Below, in pieces: positions 1 through 11,551 of a stretch of DNA of 64,000 nt. The stretch lies in the NCBI RefSeq assembly GCF_030247195.1, contig NC_080671.1, forward strand, positions 189,017,725 to 189,081,724, written 5' to 3'. The stretch is from Topomyia yanbarensis. Its lineage: Eukaryota; Arthropoda; Insecta; Diptera; Culicidae. The notes below the pieces were generated by a model that made no database searches, was not told the origin of the DNA, and saw only the letters and a list, made by a program, of their open reading frames with translations. Both the position numbers and the translations under genes were made by a program. The number at the start of each line of letters is the position of its first letter. Position 1 is the stretch's first letter.

Positions 1-984
1 AAAATGTTGATACTGCAACTAATAAAGTGAACTTTCTGTGTTTTGTTTAAAAAATGTTTAGTTTACGTATTGCAAACGAAGCTAGCGAATGGCGACTCTC
101 CTGTGTTTGTGGAAAAATCCTAGGTACTAGTTCGAAAGCAAACAAAACAAACAACTAATCAGTAGATGTAAGAATATGCTCAAAACGTCTAACAACCGCA
201 AAATGTCGAACCCGGCGGGTATTTACTTGTTTACTCACAAGCAGATTAAAACACGTACACCCCCAGCACATAAAATACACAAAATTCTTTTTGTGCCGTC
301 ACTGAGTCGGTAAAGATAAAATAAGGCTTCCGGTGTGGTACTAGAACAAGCTGCAGGCTGAACATTTTAAAATACTATGAGCAGTTTTACTGCATTTGCT
401 TCCCACTTCTCGATGGTGTCGATGTTGAAGTTTATTTCGCTAAATCTTGAATATCAGAAATATTCATAGAATATATGTCAAAATTTCAAATAAACCGCAC
501 CCCGTAGTTATTTCAACCAGTCGATAAAAAAACTATCAAACTCATATTTTTAACTGAAGTCATTCATCAAATAATTCACTAATTTTGTGGTGTCCATTTA
601 TGGTTGCACACCATACTTTTTATATGAACAAGAACTAGCTTCTGAAGATATCAAAACTTAATGACACATTTACGATTATTTAGAAATACGATGTGGCACG
701 TGAGCTTTTCCAAAGAAAGTCTTACCTCCACTCAACTGAGATGAAGTTTCATTGATATTTGTGGTTTTTCATACAGTTACCTACATGGCCCTGTCCTGGC
801 GGTTGAAAGAGTAAGACGCTGGTCTCATTAGCTACTCGTCCTACGCTCGAGCCTCAACCAGCAAGGCTTCTTAGTGATCAATTGGATCGTATCACTAGCC
901 CGGTAATTGCAAAGTCTGTCGAAATAATGTAGTACCAAGACATTGCTACTCAATGCATCTAGGTATCTGCCAACCGTCACCTAT

Positions 985-1290
985 TATATTGCCGTAATAC
1001 GCCCAAGTCCCATATGCATAGGAAATCTATAGTATTAGGTTTTACACCAACCGACATAACCCCGCAAAATGAGCCGGATGAACTTCGTTTGACAATTCTC
1101 GGTGGTTTGTTTACATAGAAGTTACGTGAGTTCGAATGTGATAGATGAGCACCCGTTGCACTCGAACTCACGCAACTGACGAAGTAAACAAACCACCGAG
1201 AATTGTCAAACGTGAACTTCATTCACCATGAGTTCATTCGTGTCGTCATCTTGTAGAACTCAATGGGACTGTTATGCGCATCGCAGCAAC
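985..1290. mobile_element. Short palindromic MITE split by family A element
   Basis: The left arm (TTGCCGTAATACGC...TCCCATATGC) is at 985-1037 and the right arm (TGGGACTGTTATGCGC) at about 1262-1290. Intact relatives are at 34768-34854 and 47613-47694. Confidence 0.55.
1038..1263. mobile_element. Fold-back MITE, family A, single copy
   Basis: Palindromic arms GACAATTCTCGGTGG... (about 1090-1115) and ...CCACCGAGAATTGTC (about 1190-1208). It begins GGTTTTACACC after TA and ends ACTCAA. It is inserted in an older palindromic MITE (985-1290). Confidence 0.65.
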
Positions 1291-3278
1291 CCGTGACAGC
1301 GCAAGTTTCAAAAATAACCGCTTAGAAATCTGTTGAAACAGACGGTGAAAATCCCTGAATTTTGGTGTTTTTTTGGTATTTGTAAATTATAAATCAGTGA
1401 CAATCTGTACATTGTTCTGGTACTGCAAAGCAAGCCCGCGATTCACATCCGAGACGGTATCCTTTGTATTTTTTTCTTACTTTCAATGAGCACTTTTTTC
1501 TATTGGTTTTAGATTTGAGTGTTTAATGATTACTAGATTTAGTGTGTCTGTAGAATGTAATACACACAAACACAAATGAAAATCGAGGAAATACCATTGT
1601 ATGACGATTAATTTTTCTAGTTTTATAGTTTTTTGTTGCTTACTGTGATGGTCTTTGTTTAAGGTTTTTAAATGTGTATTGTTTTTTTTATTTTTGTTTT
1701 CTCATTCAAAACCACTAACTTATAGTAGAACATTACCATATTGTTGCTTGAAAGTAGAACTGGAACAACAGCAAGCACACTCACAATTGTCGATATAAAT
1801 ACTTATTACCTTGTTTCAGATACGTGTATGTTAACATTCTAGTTTTAGTTTGTAGAAGTTTTATTAATCACTAGTTTTAGAGACGTTTTGACGAAGAACG
1901 AGAATATCTAATAATAGTAAAACAGCACTACGATTAATTCATATTCGATACTCGAATTGCCGATAAGTACACGAGAGCTATAGCCTATTTTCACGCTTAA
2001 CGATCGTTTAATATGTAACCCCAATTATTAGTGCGATATTAGAAAAATGATAAATAATATAGCTTTTTATACCCTCAAATTGTAAGTTTACTTCCTGGAT
2101 TTGAAAAATTAATCGTCATACCACGAATCCGCCTGTACACTAAGGCGTCTAATCACTATGAGTAAATAGAAAAGAGCATCGAGTCATAACGAGAAGCAAA
2201 CAAATCGCGTAAACCAAGCTAGTATAGACGCAATTTATTATTTATACTTAATTTATTTTATATCCAGTGTTTTTATCGGTTTCCATTCAAACGTGGTTTC
2301 TTATTACATGTTCTAGCTAAATCTAATCCTAATACGAAACGAACACAGAAAAGATCCTTCCTGATAGTCATTATTGCCTTATGAAAGCATATTGTATGTG
2401 TGTATTCTTCTTAGCCACAAGCATTACCATGCATTGCATATACTAATGGATGTGTGTAAAACAGCAAAAGAACAACGCAGCACCCAACCGCTTCAAACTT
2501 ACTGGAGCGAAAATGGCCAAAATGAGAGTTGGAGTCGAAGAGAGCTGAGTTTTTGACAATAAGAAAAAAAAGATCAAGAAGCTACGAGTATTGCAATTTT
2601 GTTTCGATTATTTTAAAATAATAATGCGCCGTTTCCGCAAAAAAAGAAAAATAATGTGTACTTAAGCATCCACAGTGGAACAACATATTAGCAGGGACCT
2701 TCCTGTGGCATATATGAAAAATAGAAGCAAATGAAGAAAACAAACAAGTGATCTCAGAGAATTTTGTTTAATCTGTAAGGAGCAATCGATATATCGTGTC
2801 ATCAGCAGAAGAAAAAAAAGTATTGAATAGTGTTTGTGAAACCAATTACTTTAACATCTCAGAGAACTGAGAGCAAATCTATTTCATTGTACATGTAACG
2901 CCAAAATATCAGTGGTAATTATCTGCCTTTACGTGATAGAATTAATCAAATTTTCCAGAACCAGTAAGAATACATTGAATTTGGAGTGCTTGGGAAGGTC
3001 AATCTAATCATCATATTCCGGCTAAAGTTAATCTTTCTTCGATCCATTTGATTTTTCTTTCAGCTAGGTACTGCCTGATGTTTCATTTCTTAACATGTTT
3101 GTCGCTAATGCTTTAGGGGCAATTTAAATCAGACTAGGGGGTTAATTTGTAAGCAGTTTTTTCTATCAACTACCGTAACACGCTTTATAAACCAAGGTAG
3201 TAGAAATCTCGCAGAATATCAAATATGCGATAACTGATCGTACATATCTCGTTGGTTTACTTGATATAAAATTTATTT
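1291..3278. other. AT-rich stretch without recognised content
   Basis: Only short chance frames occur. No family, repeat or RNA gene was recognised. The same is true of 1-984. Confidence 0.5.
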
Positions 3279-3962
3279 TAAGGAGGGGCTGGGGGTAGGT
3301 AAGAGTTCCAGCGTAAAAAAAAATCAGTTTTCTTTGTCAAATTTTTTTAGAAAGATGAGTGAAGCGAACTGATCGAAACTTTTGTACATTTACTACGTAA
3401 TTTCAATAACATTCTGTAATTTTTTCATGCAAAAATATCAACTAGCGTCCCGGTGACGAAGCTTTTTGTGGAACGTCTCTGGAAAAATACGATTTGCGGT
3501 GTTAACTGCCATTCAAAAACTACTTGACCAATATATTTCAAACTTTGCATTCACATTCTACGTAAAAAATACCTAACCCCTACGTTGAGTTTTTGAGATT
3601 ATTATTAGGGTTTTTTTACTAATAAAATGGCAGAATCGCTATTTTTCAAGAAAAAATTTCACCATTTTTTTGAGTAAATTTAATTGAAAAATTATCCCAA
3701 AAAATCAACGTAGGGGTTAGGTATTTTTTACGTAGAATATGTATGCAAAATTTTAAACAAATCGGCCAAGTAGTTTTTGAATGGCAGATAACACCGCAAA
3801 CCGTGTTTTTACAGAGACGTTCCACAAAAAGCTTTGTCGCCGAGTCGCTAGTTGGTATGTTTGCATGAACAAATTACAGAATGTTATTGAAATGATGTAG
3901 TATAATATACAAAAGTTTCGATCAACTCGGCGCAACTCTTAGACCCCCCCCCCCACCCCTTA
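3279..3962. mobile_element. Fold-back element with arms of about 300 bp
   Basis: The left arm starts TAAGGAGGGGCTGGGGG and the right arm ends CCCCACCCCTTA. Within the arms, GGAACGTCTCTG, AACCCCTACGTTGA and TTTTGAATGGCAG pair with their inverses near 3690-3870. The centre is a short A/T-rich loop at about 3610-3690. No ORF. A transcript through it would form a long hairpin. Confidence 0.7.
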
Positions 3963-4029
3963 AAGCAAAATATAAAAGCCAAAAATGTTGGTAAGAACTC
4001 CTTATCCCGCTACTCTAAGGTTCACGTTC

Positions 4030-4440
4030 AACTAGGGTAAAGACCTTGTACGCATGGTCTTTACCCTATTTGGTTTACTGGCTACGCAAACCAGAAAGTC
4101 GTTATCACATGTCACTAGTGTTCCAAGAAACAACTTGTCGATAAACTCGCATCGTACTCATTTTCTTTCCTTTTTGGAACCAAAATCTTTCAGACTGCTT
4201 CGTTTTCTATCAGCTGTCATGCATTTCGTCTTGACGGAGTTTATAATCAGTCCGATTACCGCAAACTCCCATTTAAAAGGGACAAACGCCTCTTCCATGG
4301 CGCTGCGATCAACTCCAATGATGTCGATGTCATCCTCGAAGCTAAGAAGCTTGTAAAATCTCATCAATATAGATACGTTTTTTTTTGCAATCATATCTTT
4401 GTATCGCACCTTTAAGCCCTATGTTGAACACCCGCCGGAT
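4030..4440 (-). pseudogene. Reverse transcriptase fragment of a non-LTR retrotransposon (RTE-like), dead
   Basis: The minus strand encodes LLSFEDDIDIIGVDRSA, where the family has an ADD box, then the GLIINSVKTKCM block, and after an in-frame TGA a FLGTLVTCDND segment typical of the region after the RT thumb. Both ends are missing. The frame is broken and no neighbouring element ends are seen. Confidence 0.7.
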
Positions 4441-4494
4441 GGTGTACCTACGAAATGCAAACTTATCCCACGAAGTGCAAAATATATCTGACAG

Positions 4495-5590
4495 GGGAGC
4501 ACGTCGTTTGGCATAAGTTCATTTGGCATAATGTTCATTTAGCATAACAGTAGGTGACACATACGTTCGTTTGGCATAATGTTCATTTGGCATAATGGTC
4601 GTTTGGCATAATTTAAATAATACATTGAATTTTCTGTTGCTAGTCGTTGACGCCTAATGTGGCTACGCCACATCGCTTTAAACCTGGTGCTGTCCAACAT
4701 CGCTCCGCTCCGTCGGACTTGAACTAGTTGGTAGCCCCTATGTTTGAGTAATCCGGGCCAACGAGTGGATCACAGGTTTGCTCGCGAGGGCCCGCCGACG
4801 CACCATCGGAACCCGGTGGATCCCGCTTCGGATCCTTGGTCTCAGTTATACGACGATGCCAAGGGTTAATTGGTATATAGGTTCAAATAACTGCTCATAT
4901 TTGAAAGAAAAATCAACCCTTATGTTTAAGTAATCCGGGCAAACGAGCAAATCAACACTTTGCTAGCGAACTTATTAAACATGCAGATTAAAAGAGCTGC
5001 TCATTTTTGAAAGAAGGAGTCAACCCCTAATTTTGGGTAAAACGGACAAATGAGTATATCACCAGTTTAATTGCGAGGGCCATTTGGTATGCAAATTTAA
5101 AAAACAGCTTATGACTGAAAGAAGGAATCAACCCTTACGTTTCTGGCAAATATACACATATACATATTTGCCAGAAACAAGGATTGATTCCTTCTTTAAG
5201 ACATGAGCAGTTCTTTGAATTTGTATACCAAATAGCGCTCGCAAGTAAACTGGTGATCCACTCGTTTGCTCAAACTTGGGGGTTGATTACTTCTTTCAAT
5301 CATGAGCAGTTCTTTGAATCAATATACCAAATAGCCCTTGAAAATATCGCAAGACCAAGGGGTCAAGAAGCGGCTATCCCTCACCAGCAACCTACTCGTT
5401 TGCCCGGGTTACTCAAACATAGGGGCTATCAACTAGTTTAACTACCATACTTAAAGCGATGTGGCGTAGTCACATTAGGCGTCGACATTAAATATAACAG
5501 AGATTTCAATGTATATTTCAAATTATGCCAAACGATCATTATGCCAAATGAACTTATGCCAAACGAACTTATGCCAAATGACGTGCTCCC
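4495..5590. mobile_element. Fold-back element with 9-bp target duplication and TTTGGCATAATG subrepeats
   Basis: The ends GGGAGCACGTC and GACGTGCTCCC are flanked by ATCTGACAG (4486-4494 and 5591-5599). The terminal arms carry tandem TTTGGCATAA units (4510-4615, inverse at 5524-5580). Next come inverted blocks containing GTGGCTACGCCACATCG and GCCCCTATGTTTGAGTA, also found at 32147-32518. The middle has several diverged copies of a CAACCCTTATGTTT-type unit. No ORF. A 9-bp duplication is typical of Mutator-like elements, but the assignment is tentative. Confidence 0.75.
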
Positions 5591-5599
5591 ATCTGACAG

Positions 5600-7361
5600 G
5601 AAAGTGGAAGAAATCAGCGTAACTATGATGAAAACTGATTTTTTTTGATAACTTTCATTAAGGCACCTGTTTTGTTTTGACATTGTTGGCATGTCGCAAA
5701 CATTTATACTTATTTAAAAAAATGATATTTAGCATCTATTATCTACAATTTTTCCTATCGATATATCTGTAAACTTAACAGTATCATGGGCCACACTACT
5801 ATTATAACCAGTGTTCACGGCGACAAATGGACAAATGACAGCAATTACCCCCTAAACTAGCATTTGTTATAATTTTACCTTTTCCCCTCTATGTCTGATG
5901 TATTCTTACATTCTTTTCAATAACAAAAATTTTAGCAAGTTGATAGCAATATTATTTGTAAAACATAAAAAATAAACCAAAATATGTAAAAAAATTAAAT
6001 AATAACGAACATGCGACATGCCACACTACCAACCAAATCTGTAGCGAAAGATCCGCAATGAGCAACGAACGACCTTTGCCTGGCAAATAATTGTAGAAAA
6101 CATGCTCTCGTAGTTTCCCTCGGTAGCAGAAGCAAGACAAATTCCGGTGTTCATCACGATACACACATATTCATCAGATAAACCCACGCATATATAAATA
6201 ACACACCCACTAATTACGTCATGAATGAGTAAATAAATGCAAATTCTAGGCACGAGAAAAAAAAATCAAATAACATTTTACGTTCAGCAAAGTTCAAATT
6301 GTACGATATCTTTATTCTTGAAATAACCTTCTTTTAGTGCAGTATACAGAGTTTTTATTATATACTAGATTTTTACACTCTACATATTAGGCAAAAAACA
6401 AGCGAAAAAAGATGGCGTTTTTTGTACGTAGAATCTAACTAGTTATTTCTATTTTTAACGGAAACAAAGAGCAAAAGCAAACAACTTGTAGGTACATTGT
6501 AGACAGAAATAAAAAAAAAAGATCTAGTTATTATCGCTTCTGACTCCATTTTGCTGCTTCAAAGAGATACATGAATAAACAAAACTATTGTTGATAAAAA
6601 CGGAAGAAAATGCAATTACGAGAAACACAATACTAAACGAAACATAATGCAAAAAAAGAGGAAGAAACACAACTATATTCTTATTGATTGAGACTGTATA
6701 TTCCATTGTGATAAAAACATAATTAATAAAAAGAAAATTAAAGTACGTTGAAATAGTGAATGAGTAATACATTAATTTATGAAATAAAAGTAATTTAACT
6801 ATGGTTTACAAAATGTGCAAATTAGTAGTTATAATTCTTCATTGTTTGAAAGAAATCCCTTTTGTATAGCTTTTGTCTAATTCTTGCGCGGAGGCCCGCA
6901 TAGAACACAGAACTTAATTTTATTCGCCAAAGAACTCAAAATAAAAGAACCAATTAAACTCGCACCACCGAATATGTACTAACTATTTGACAACTGTGTT
7001 GGTGAAAAAGTAATAAATCTTCGCAATTTGTCGATCATCATTATCACATTTAATGAAAATGATGGGTGAGTATTCATTAAAAACTAAACCAATAAAACCC
7101 ATCTTTACTAGGCCTTATCTAAATGCTATGCTTAAATATTGTTTCAGTCGTTTCACGTTTTTTTAACATTTTATGGCGTGATGGTGATATAGATTATTTT
7201 TGCTGGACATACCCAACGTTAACGTTTAGCGATGAACAGGAATCAGGCACAGTAGCATAGCTACAAGCGGACATGTAAGTGCAAAAACCCTCTTCCTATC
7301 AGCAAGGAAATTTAATCTAAGGCGTTTTCCTATTTCTTGAACACATCCGATAATAAGGAAA
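5600..7361. other. AT-rich stretch without recognised content
   Basis: No gene, repeat family or RNA gene was recognised. Short frames have no family resemblance. Confidence 0.5.
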
Positions 7362-10186
7362 CTAGGGGCAGACCACTAGGAATGTATAACAAATTTGAAT
7401 CAAATTGGAAAAAATGCATTTAATTTCCATTTTTGCATCAACTTTGCACTCCGTCGCAGAAAAGACTATTTCCCTCGGCATGATACTGTACCTTGATGCG
7501 GTCCGGGGGCTTTTCCACCAAAGCAGTATTACAGTGATTATATCACAGAAACTTGGGATACGATTATTTTCTTTTTAGTTAAGCTACATTGTGATCAATT
7601 TTAGTACTTAACTTGGCGACCTTTATTATCCACTGCCATGGTCAAATAATATACAATGTGGGTTTAGGGCCCAATTCTCTCTGCAGGCGCTCTTCTTTTG
7701 TTGCTGTATTTTCAATTAGATTCATGCTAACATTAACTAACACAAATTGCTTATTCGCTCATGTACACTAACAGTCTCTCATTCCAAACGTACAAACTTG
7801 GCCTACGCGATAACACAAACCTGTTCACAAGTGCGAACGCCCGCGATCTCGCCAATATTCAAACTCCCCGATTGATTAGGTGAACGTTGGAACCTAAGAA
7901 CCTAAGCTCGCGCAATCATAAATCGGTCACGTCTTAGGTCTCCGCCCTTGATCCTAGTAGCCCAAATTCATGTCTTTAGTTGGACCAATAGAGGTAGAAA
8001 CTAGACAAGACGTCCACGCGCGATCATTGAAGAATACGCGAACATGCGAATGGCCACACGCTTCTAAAAATAATATGTCCACGCGAAGTTGCATACATAC
8101 TGGCACACGCGACAAAAACGTCCACATACAAACGCTCGAGTCCTTCGCGATCATCCACGCACGACCACACCCACAATCTCGTGAAAAGTATAACACCCCG
8201 ATGACTGAGTGAATGGTTTGGCACTTATAAATTAACAATCCCAGTCTCGAGAGAGAGAACCTCCAAATGCCCGCGTTTGCGCGATCATGAATCGGTTTCG
8301 ACCGGAATCCCGTATTCTCGCCCCTAGCGGCATAGGTCCAATGCCTTCAGGTGGATCAATCGAAGATATAGTGCTCATATCCACTAAACTACATAAAAAT
8401 CGAATGTATACACACAAAGTCACATACATACGACAGACAAATATAAAAATGGTTGAGCCCTTCGCGGCCATCCACGCAATCTATACTCGCGCTCTTCCAG
8501 GCATTATAACATCCCGGTAATAGTATGAACGTCTTAGCACTTGTAATCACTCGGGCGCGGTCTCAAGCGTGAACCTACAGTCCCCCGCACTCGCGCATTC
8601 ATGAATCGTACACGTCCGGGAGTCTCTATCCTCGATTCTAGAAGTCTAGGTCCATGCCTTAATTGAATGAATTAGCTCTACAGCTCCAGTAGGACAACTC
8701 TCGAAAAAAATCGGCATATTAGTAATACTCAATAACAATACTAACTCTTCTCTTTATATTATTTTTATTTATTTTCGGTCTCATGCGTTATATTCTTGTG
8801 ATGACCTTTTCGAGATCATAATCCAAGAGGAGCAACATTGCTGCCAACAATGATTCTTCTCTGCCATCAGACGTCGCCAAGTTTTAGAACAATGGAGATG
8901 TATTCTCATACTCGATGGAATCAGATAAGTAGGAACGATCAACAAACTGTAAGTAGTATATTGCATATTTCTTGTTTTGACGTATAAAATATTATCCGTA
9001 TTAAACTATTATTTACAGGCTCCACACATATCTCAACACACACAAATACACAAATGCTTGACAGGTGACTGGGCCAAGTGCATTCACTCGTAGGATCTAT
9101 CATTTCGATGATCGCCTCGATTCTGCGAAACCAGTGCACAAGTAAGCTGACATAAGCTAGTCTCATCTGGTGAATGCATGTAACCTGGAAACCCCAGACA
9201 CGACAGGACGAGACGCGAACTTACATTACAATTTCAATCATCCACACACACCTACGCTCGCAATTTCGCCAACATTAAAACACCCCCTTACTTAAGTGAA
9301 CTTTTCAGCACCTATAACTTTATAATCGCGGTCTCAAGCATTAACCCATCACTCGCGCGATTATAGACCGGCTACATTCAGAATTCTCTACTCTCGATCA
9401 GCCTAGACTCATGCCTTCAGTTGGACCAATCAAGAATGATGCTCATATTCACTAGACAACACGTTCCTCTACCATACACTAAAAATTAATTATCATATTC
9501 AGGGTCCGCGCGCGATGGTTCAAAAATACACGTGAATATGCAAATGGCCACACGAATCTAATATCGAATTTATGCACGCAAAGTTAGAGACACGCTAGCA
9601 TTCAAATGCTCGAGCCTTTAGCGATCACACTATTACACAATTAGTAAACGCCCACGCTAACCCAGACAGATATGCACTCCTGGACTCGAACGCTAAAAAC
9701 CACATCTTCCACGCATACACCACTCAGGACTGAACATTAGATTCATACATACAAAGCAACAAGTAATAATTACAGGTATTCGTCTGGCAACCGGGGGAAG
9801 TACATCTCAAACGCAGAACTTATCATTTCAATGATGGCCTTGGATCTGCGTTGCCTGTGTTCAAGGCACCATAGCTTTGTCCGTCAGGTCAAGGATGTAT
9901 GAAACCCGCTAGCCACCACCCTCGGCCCTAGCTGCCCATAAAGGGATAAAAAAAAAACTTTGCACTCCGTCGCAGAAAAGACTATTTAACAATCGTCCTA
10001 CGCTGATCCACTTTGTTCGATGTTTTGTTGAATGTAGGGCTGTTTTTGTAGGGTTTTAACGTCTTACACGCAACGAAAAATACATTACACGCAACGCAAA
10101 ACGCATTACGAATTTCTATTTTGATGGAAAAAATACATTTATTTTCGGTGATTTTTAAAAATGCATCACAAGTAATCTGCCCCTAG
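7362..10186. mobile_element. hAT-like CTAGGGG MITE, split by the modular retroposon
   Basis: Left piece 7362-7471 (CTAGGGGCAGACC...) and right piece 9988-10186 (...ATCTGCCCCTAG). Together they match the intact copy at 48347-48681. Everything between is the later insertion. Confidence 0.65.
7472..9955 (+). mobile_element. Modular non-coding retroposon-like insertion, copy 1
   Basis: A 32-bp direct repeat (AACTTTGCACTCC...GACTATTT) flanks this segment exactly, at 7440-7471 and 9956-9987. The repeat carries private differences from the surrounding MITE family, so it is a target duplication and not two MITE copies. The 3' end is GGGAT followed by a run of A. The insertion splits an older CTAGGGG hAT-like MITE (7362-7471 plus 9988-10186). 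The interior has no credible ORF. It is built from GC-richer modules marked by a CGCGATCATGAATCGG-like motif near 7908, 8279, 8591 and 9352. An internal stretch at about 8676-8706 matches the 3' end of copy 2 (CTACAGCTCCAGTA, ACTCTCGAAAAAA), so this copy may be a dimer or read-through product. Confidence 0.75.
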
Positions 10187-10385
10187 GTCATTAAGCTATA
10201 TATAGTTTTCCGTTCCATTCGATAAATTTTAGGTCCAATATACATAATATTATTTCAAAAAAAAATTCGTTTTAATACTAAAACGATTTTTTTTAAATAA
10301 ATCCTATGTAAATATAAACAACCATACATAGGAAAACTACGGTTGTTTACATCTGGCCTATCAAGACAACACCCAAAATGAAAAT

Positions 10386-10646
10386 AATTCTCGAGTACTT
10401 TTTCAAATGGACGTAAGTAACAATGAGATTCTCTTTGAGGTCTTTCTCTTCTGTTCATTACTTGGCCATTTCAACATTTACTACTCTACTCTTTGCATAA
10501 TATTGTAGTAAAAACCGTCGGCTTTCGATATGTACTGGAAAATTAGTACAAAGTGTTGTAATGACGTCGTAATAAACGAAAGAGAAAGTAAACAAAGAGA
10601 GGCTCTCAATGTTACTTACGTCCATTTGAAAAAGTACTCGAGAATT
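10386..10646. mobile_element. Fold-back MITE (AATTCTCGAG family), copy 1
   Basis: Termini AATTCTCGAGTACTTTTTC and the inverse at 10628-10646. Arms extend through GGACGTAAGTAACA. The inverse copy is at 27214-27474. Confidence 0.65.
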
Positions 10647-11049
10647 ATGTAAATTGGATGCTGTTTATGTCAAATAAAAATAACCCTGCAGGAAGACCGG
10701 GAAAACATGCATCACCAACCAAAGTTGTCATCTGCACTGTAGAGACCAGTATATTGACGTATTTTGCGTTTTCAAGCTTACATGAACAGTAAGAAGTATG
10801 TTCAGAGCAGTTTTGCTCGAAAAACCTAGTCAATATCCCAGTACAGAGATACTCACATTGAATATAGTAGGGCATGGTTTGAGATTTGTTCTTCCTTCAA
10901 GTTCAAAACAACCTGGTGAAAATTTGTAGCTCTGTACTACAGTACTAAAATGGAATTACCATAGTCAAAACAATTTCCATGGTCCCTTCAATATCGACAT
11001 ACAGAGAGTTAACTGTAGTTTATGCTGCCTGATTGGTGCATCAAAATTA
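10647..11049. repeat. Diverged dispersed repeat shared with 15720-15795
   Basis: A block near 10782-10835 is the inverse of about 15736-15790 (ACATACTTCTTACTGTTCAT). No other content was recognised. Confidence 0.4.
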
Positions 11050-11248
11050 GGTTCTTTACAGAGACAGTTAACCTTACTTTTCTTAACAGTTCACTTGTAC
11101 TGTTTACATGGACTTAGAAAAATCTGTGGACGACTAGATTCGCTCGAAGCAATTCATAAAGAATTTTTCTAAGTCCATGTAAACAGTACAAGCGAACTGT
11201 CAAAAATGAACACTCAGTTCATTTGTGACGTCACTGTAAAGTATTCAA
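11050..11248. mobile_element. Fold-back MITE, family B, single copy
   Basis: It begins GGTTCTTTAC after TA and ends GTATTCAA before TA. Arms ACATGGACTTAGAAAAAT and ATTTTTCTAAGTCCATGT pair. A full TGACGTCA palindrome lies near 11226. TA on both sides suggests a Tc1/mariner-type target duplication. Confidence 0.65.
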
Positions 11249-11484
11249 TAGGATACTATGCTATACCTACCTGCGATTATACCTGCTCCAAGAAAATGTG
11301 TTCCGGTTGCCGCTAAAACATGCGGACATCGTCTCGGGAACGACAGCTGAAACAAGATATTAGTGGAACGTTTCGGATAACTAACAAATTAATTTGCTCA
11401 TTTTTCAATATGTATTATTGTTGTATGTTGCTATATTATGGAAACAATTTCAGATGCATCATACGAATAATATGCGTAATAGTT

Positions 11485-11490
11485 TTTATT
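11485..11490 (-). terminator. Polyadenylation signal of TTC14
   Basis: AATAAA on the minus strand, 62 bp beyond the TTC14 stop codon. It is the first canonical hexamer after the coding end. Confidence 0.55.
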
Positions 11491-11551
11491 TCAATGCGTA
11501 TGCTTTTGTGTGAATCATTCCAAATGTTAAAAACATTAAAATCTATAGAAT

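Noticed and set aside
2374..2556. 60-codon frame in AT-rich DNA
   Set aside because: No family features, and length is within chance expectation.
4054..4356. Plus-strand 100-codon frame
   Set aside because: Antisense of the dead reverse transcriptase fragment on the minus strand, which has the recognisable motif.
7954..8520. Several overlapping short frames on both strands
   Set aside because: They lie in the modular retroposon, differ between its copies and have no family resemblance.
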